Below are positions 61,711 to 64,000 of a stretch of 64,000 nucleotides of DNA, in pieces. Source of the stretch: Lachnospiraceae bacterium (GTDB lineage: Bacteria; Bacillota; Clostridia; Lachnospirales; Lachnospiraceae). Location: NCBI GenBank assembly GCA_902363445.1, contig CABJAB010000003.1, positions 1 through 64,000 of the forward strand, written 5' to 3'. The first letter of the stretch is position 1; each line of letters opens with the position of its first letter. Both the position numbers and the translations under genes were made by a program. The notes under the pieces were generated by a model. The model was given only the letters and a program-made list of their open reading frames with translations. It did no database searches and was not told the DNA's origin.

Positions 61711-61752
61711 AAAAAAACAGGGCGATGTAAATTATACCTTACAGCGCCCTGT
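61711..61752 (-). terminator. Terminator after the 2-hydroxyacid dehydrogenase
   Basis: Minus strand, ACAGGGCG-CTGTAA pairs with TTACAT-CGCCCTGT (inner part imperfect), followed by T7. It separates the Liv/dehydrogenase transcript from the kinase operon. Confidence 0.85.
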
Positions 61753-61759
61753 CTCATTA

Positions 61760-62725
61760 TTAAACGTTCAATGCGGTTTTCGGAATACGGCCTTCCAAAG
61801 CGTCAATCACACACTGCGCGCAGTCCATGCTGACTGCTTCTTTGGACTCCCATGTTTCGGAGGAAGAATGAGGCTGGAATACCACATTCGGGCACTGAAG
61901 AATCGGCATATCCTTTTCAGGCGGTTCCTGCTCGTATACGTCAACGCCGGCAGCGCCGACCTTGCCGGATTTCACGGCCTCGTAAACTGCATCCAGGTTC
62001 CACGCGGGACCTCTCGCTGTATTCACGATGACAACGCCGTCTTTCATGATGTCCAGCTCCGCTTTATCGATGAAATGGTAGTTTTCAGGAGTGTTGGGAA
62101 TGTGGAGCGTGATGCAGTCACACTGCTTAAGCACCTCTTCCTTGCTGGCAAAGGTCACATTCAGCTCTTTCGCCGCCTTCTCATTGGGGAAGGGGTCATA
62201 AGCCAGAATCTTCACATTAAAGCCCTGGATCGTCCTTGCGAAGCACTGTCCGATCGCACCGAAGCCCATGATGCCAACGGTCTTTCCGTAAAGCTGGTTC
62301 CCGGTAAAACGGTCCCATTTATTCTCATGCATTACCTTGTCCATGGGGATGATATTCTTCATGGCCGTAAGCATCAGTGTCAGCGCATACTCTGCCACGC
62401 TGTTGGAAAGCATAAAGCTTCTCACGTTGCAGGCGATCACGCCGTGTTTCTTAGCTGCGTCAAGATCTACCGTATCGAAACCAACGCCGAATCTGGCAAC
62501 TACTTTAAGCTTCGGAGCGGTCTGGAACACCTCTTCACACCAAGGCTCCATACCTGCGATCACGCCGTCGATATCACCGGATATCTGCATCAGTTCTTCT
62601 TTTGTATAAGGATCTTCTCTGTCAAGCTCGATCAGTTCATAGCCTTTGTCCAGGAGCATCTGTCTCGCCTTGGGGCAGTTCTTTTCATAATTGCTGACAC
62701 CCACAAGTATCTTCTTCTTATCCAC
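61760..62725 (-). CDS. D-isomer specific 2-hydroxyacid dehydrogenase (phosphoglycerate dehydrogenase-like)
   Basis: 321 residues. NAD fold GKTVGIMGFGAIGQCFARTI near residue 143; catalytic Arg in VIVNTARGPAWN, Glu in VDVYEQEPPEK and His in VFQPHSSSETWESKEA. It would oxidise or reduce a D-2-hydroxyacid. GTG 62725 is preferred (AGGAGG 9 bases upstream); a TTG at 62734 overlapping the livF stop is the alternative. The close fit to LivF suggests that the Liv-type transporter imports a related acid. Confidence 0.9.
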   Translation of the reverse strand: MDKKKILVGVSNYEKNCPKARQMLLDKGYELIELDREDPYTKEELMQISGDIDGVIAGMEPWCEEVFQTAPKLKVVARFGVGFDTVDLDAAKKHGVIACNVRSFMLSNSVAEYALTLMLTAMKNIIPMDKVMHENKWDRFTGNQLYGKTVGIMGFGAIGQCFARTIQGFNVKILAYDPFPNEKAAKELNVTFASKEEVLKQCDCITLHIPNTPENYHFIDKAELDIMKDGVVIVNTARGPAWNLDAVYEAVKSGKVGAAGVDVYEQEPPEKDMPILQCPNVVFQPHSSSETWESKEAVSMDCAQCVIDALEGRIPKTALNV

Positions 62726-62730
62726 GTCTT

Positions 62731-63450
62731 TCAACCTCCTAAATATGCTTTCTTAACTTCTTCGTCTACCAGCAGATCCTTGCAGAAGCCTTCCATGGCA
62801 ACCTCGCCGACCTGCATTACATAACCTCTATGAGCGGTATTCAGCGCGATCTTGGAGTTCTGTTCAACAAAGAGGACGGTCACGCCTTCACTGTTGATCT
62901 CCCGAATTGCCTTGAACACTTCCTTTACAATAACCGGCGCCAGGCCAAGGGAAGGCTCGTCAAGCAGAATCATCTTCGGCTTGTTGATCAGGGCGCGGCC
63001 AATGGCCAGCATCTGCTGCTCGCCGCCGGACAGAGTACCGCCCAGCTGTGTGCGCCGTTCTTCCAGTCTGGGGAACCGTTTGTAAATTCCCTTTAAATCT
63101 TCTTTGATATTCTTTGTGTCTTTCCTCAGATAAGCTCCTGTAAGAAGGTTCTCCTCTACGGTCAGCTTGGAAAACACATGGCGGCCCTCCAAAACCTGGC
63201 ACAGGCCAAGGGAAGCGACCTTATGGCCATGGAATCCCTGAATCTCTTTTCCGTTGAAGATGATCTTTCCTCTCACACCCTTGGGGTTCGTCAGACCGGA
63301 AATAGTCTGAAGGGTAGTGGTCTTTCCGGCGCCGTTCGCCCCGATAATGGTGACCATCTCTCCTTCATTCACCTGCATGTTAATGCCTTTTACTGTATGG
63401 ATGTTCCCATAGTAATAATGGAAATCCTGTAATTCCAATAACGGTGCCAT
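62731..63450 (-). CDS. livF: Branched-chain amino acid-type ABC transporter ATP-binding protein LivF
   Basis: 239 residues. Walker A GANGAGKTT, Q-loop in LCQVLEGRHVFSKLTVEENL, signature LSGGEQQMLAIGRAL, Walker B MILLDEPSLGLAP, H-loop in VLFVEQNSKIALN (Gln-Asn, as usual for LivF). The start overlaps the livG stop by one base. Transported compound: branched-chain amino acids or another small organic acid. Confidence 0.93.
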   Translation of the reverse strand: MAPLLELQDFHYYYGNIHTVKGINMQVNEGEMVTIIGANGAGKTTTLQTISGLTNPKGVRGKIIFNGKEIQGFHGHKVASLGLCQVLEGRHVFSKLTVEENLLTGAYLRKDTKNIKEDLKGIYKRFPRLEERRTQLGGTLSGGEQQMLAIGRALINKPKMILLDEPSLGLAPVIVKEVFKAIREINSEGVTVLFVEQNSKIALNTAHRGYVMQVGEVAMEGFCKDLLVDEEVKKAYLGG

Positions 63451-64000
63451 TATTCGTCACCTCCTAAGTATGCGGCAATTACATCCGGATGGTTCTGTAC
63501 CACTTCCGGAACGCCTTCGGCTAAGAGTGTGCCGTGCTCCAGACAGTATACATAATCGCATACGCCCATCACCAGCTTCATATCATGCTCGATCATCAGG
63601 ATCGTCACATCCAGGTCAAGGATTCTCCGGAGCAGTGCGTCGAATTCTTCCTTTTCCTTAGAGTTCATACCTGCGACCGGCTCATCCAAAAGAATCAGCT
63701 TCGGCCCGCTGGCCAGCCCTCTGACGATCTCCAGAAGTCTCTGTTTGCCATAGGACAGGCTTCCGGCCTGCTGGTTCGCCATATCCTGAAGACCTACGAA
63801 TTCCATCCACTTTTCTGTCTCTTCGCGGACGAACTTCTCTTCTTTTCTTTCGCTGGGAAGATGAAGCATATCACTCCAGAAATTGGATTTCAGCCTGGTA
63901 TGCATACCTACCATGATATTTTCCTGTACCGTCATCTGACGGAACAAGTTGATCACCTGATAAGTTCTCGCCATGCCGACTTCATTGATCTTATGGGGCT
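63450..64000 (-). CDS. livG: Branched-chain amino acid-type ABC transporter ATP-binding protein LivG, 5' end outside window
   Basis: 183 codons in the window; the start lies beyond position 64000. The visible part begins PHKINEVGMARTYQVINLF, the Q-loop region of LivG, and includes signature LSYGKQRLLEIVRGLA, Walker B LILLDEPVAGMN and H-loop ILMIEHDMKLVM. Walker A is outside. It works with LivF just downstream; the permeases and binding protein presumably lie to the right. Confidence 0.93.
   Translation of the reverse strand, partial: PHKINEVGMARTYQVINLFRQMTVQENIMVGMHTRLKSNFWSDMLHLPSERKEEKFVREETEKWMEFVGLQDMANQQAGSLSYGKQRLLEIVRGLASGPKLILLDEPVAGMNSKEKEEFDALLRRILDLDVTILMIEHDMKLVMGVCDYVYCLEHGTLLAEGVPEVVQNHPDVIAAYLGGDE

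Overview
The window looks like chromosomal DNA from a Gram-positive anaerobe of the Lachnospiraceae (Clostridium cluster XIVa) type. I infer this from the 16S fragment, a moderate G+C content, strong AGGAGG ribosome sites, sigma-A promoters with 17-base spacers, and a typical clostridial gene set (hpf, secA and prfB together, a PurF-like protein without its cysteine, COG2509 flavoprotein, NhaC, heterodimeric ABC exporters). Most genes lie on the minus strand.

Layout. 1-1.3 kb: the 5' part of a 16S gene (minus), preceded by two serine tRNAs and two tandem strong promoters. The 16S copy lacks the 530-loop region. 1.4-4.9 kb: small methyl- and acetyltransferases and a PurF-like protein. 4.9-20 kb (minus): housekeeping genes: ispD, the tRNA t6A genes tsaD, tsaB and tsaE with rimI, RNase Z, tex, a threonine/lysine branch (ACT protein, hom, lysC), prfB with a frameshift site, and secA. 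A cluster of DnaA-box sequences separates secA from the divergent hpf. 21.7-24.3 kb: a TetR-controlled FtsX-type ABC operon. 24.3-32.3 kb: a flavoprotein, a lipoprotein islet and a heterodimeric ABC exporter next to a LysR regulator, with three copies of a mosaic repeat. 32.3-33.7 kb and 49.2-50.7 kb: two paralogous SH3-NlpC/P60 wall hydrolases, each with a WalR-type box.

33.7-46.4 kb is the most interesting block. It encodes a class II aldolase, an RbsACB-type importer, an FGGY kinase, a YesN/YesM two-component pair, an ABC protein in which both ATP sites are destroyed, and MtnK and MtnA. Together they suggest uptake and cleavage of 5-methylthioribose or 5-deoxyribose (the DHAP shunt), with a transporter-like pseudo-ATPase in the signalling part. 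46.5-49 kb holds glycogen phosphorylase. 51-58 kb holds a flavin-type protein, two GyrI-domain proteins, repeat copy D, NhaC, alanine dehydrogenase and a sodium symporter. 58-64 kb holds a pentose/sugar-acid operon (PPC protein, SDR, UlaE-like epimerase, FGGY kinase), then a 2-hydroxyacid dehydrogenase coupled to LivF and LivG, the latter cut by the window edge.

All calls rest on reading motifs, context and base-pairing by eye. No database search or folding program was run.
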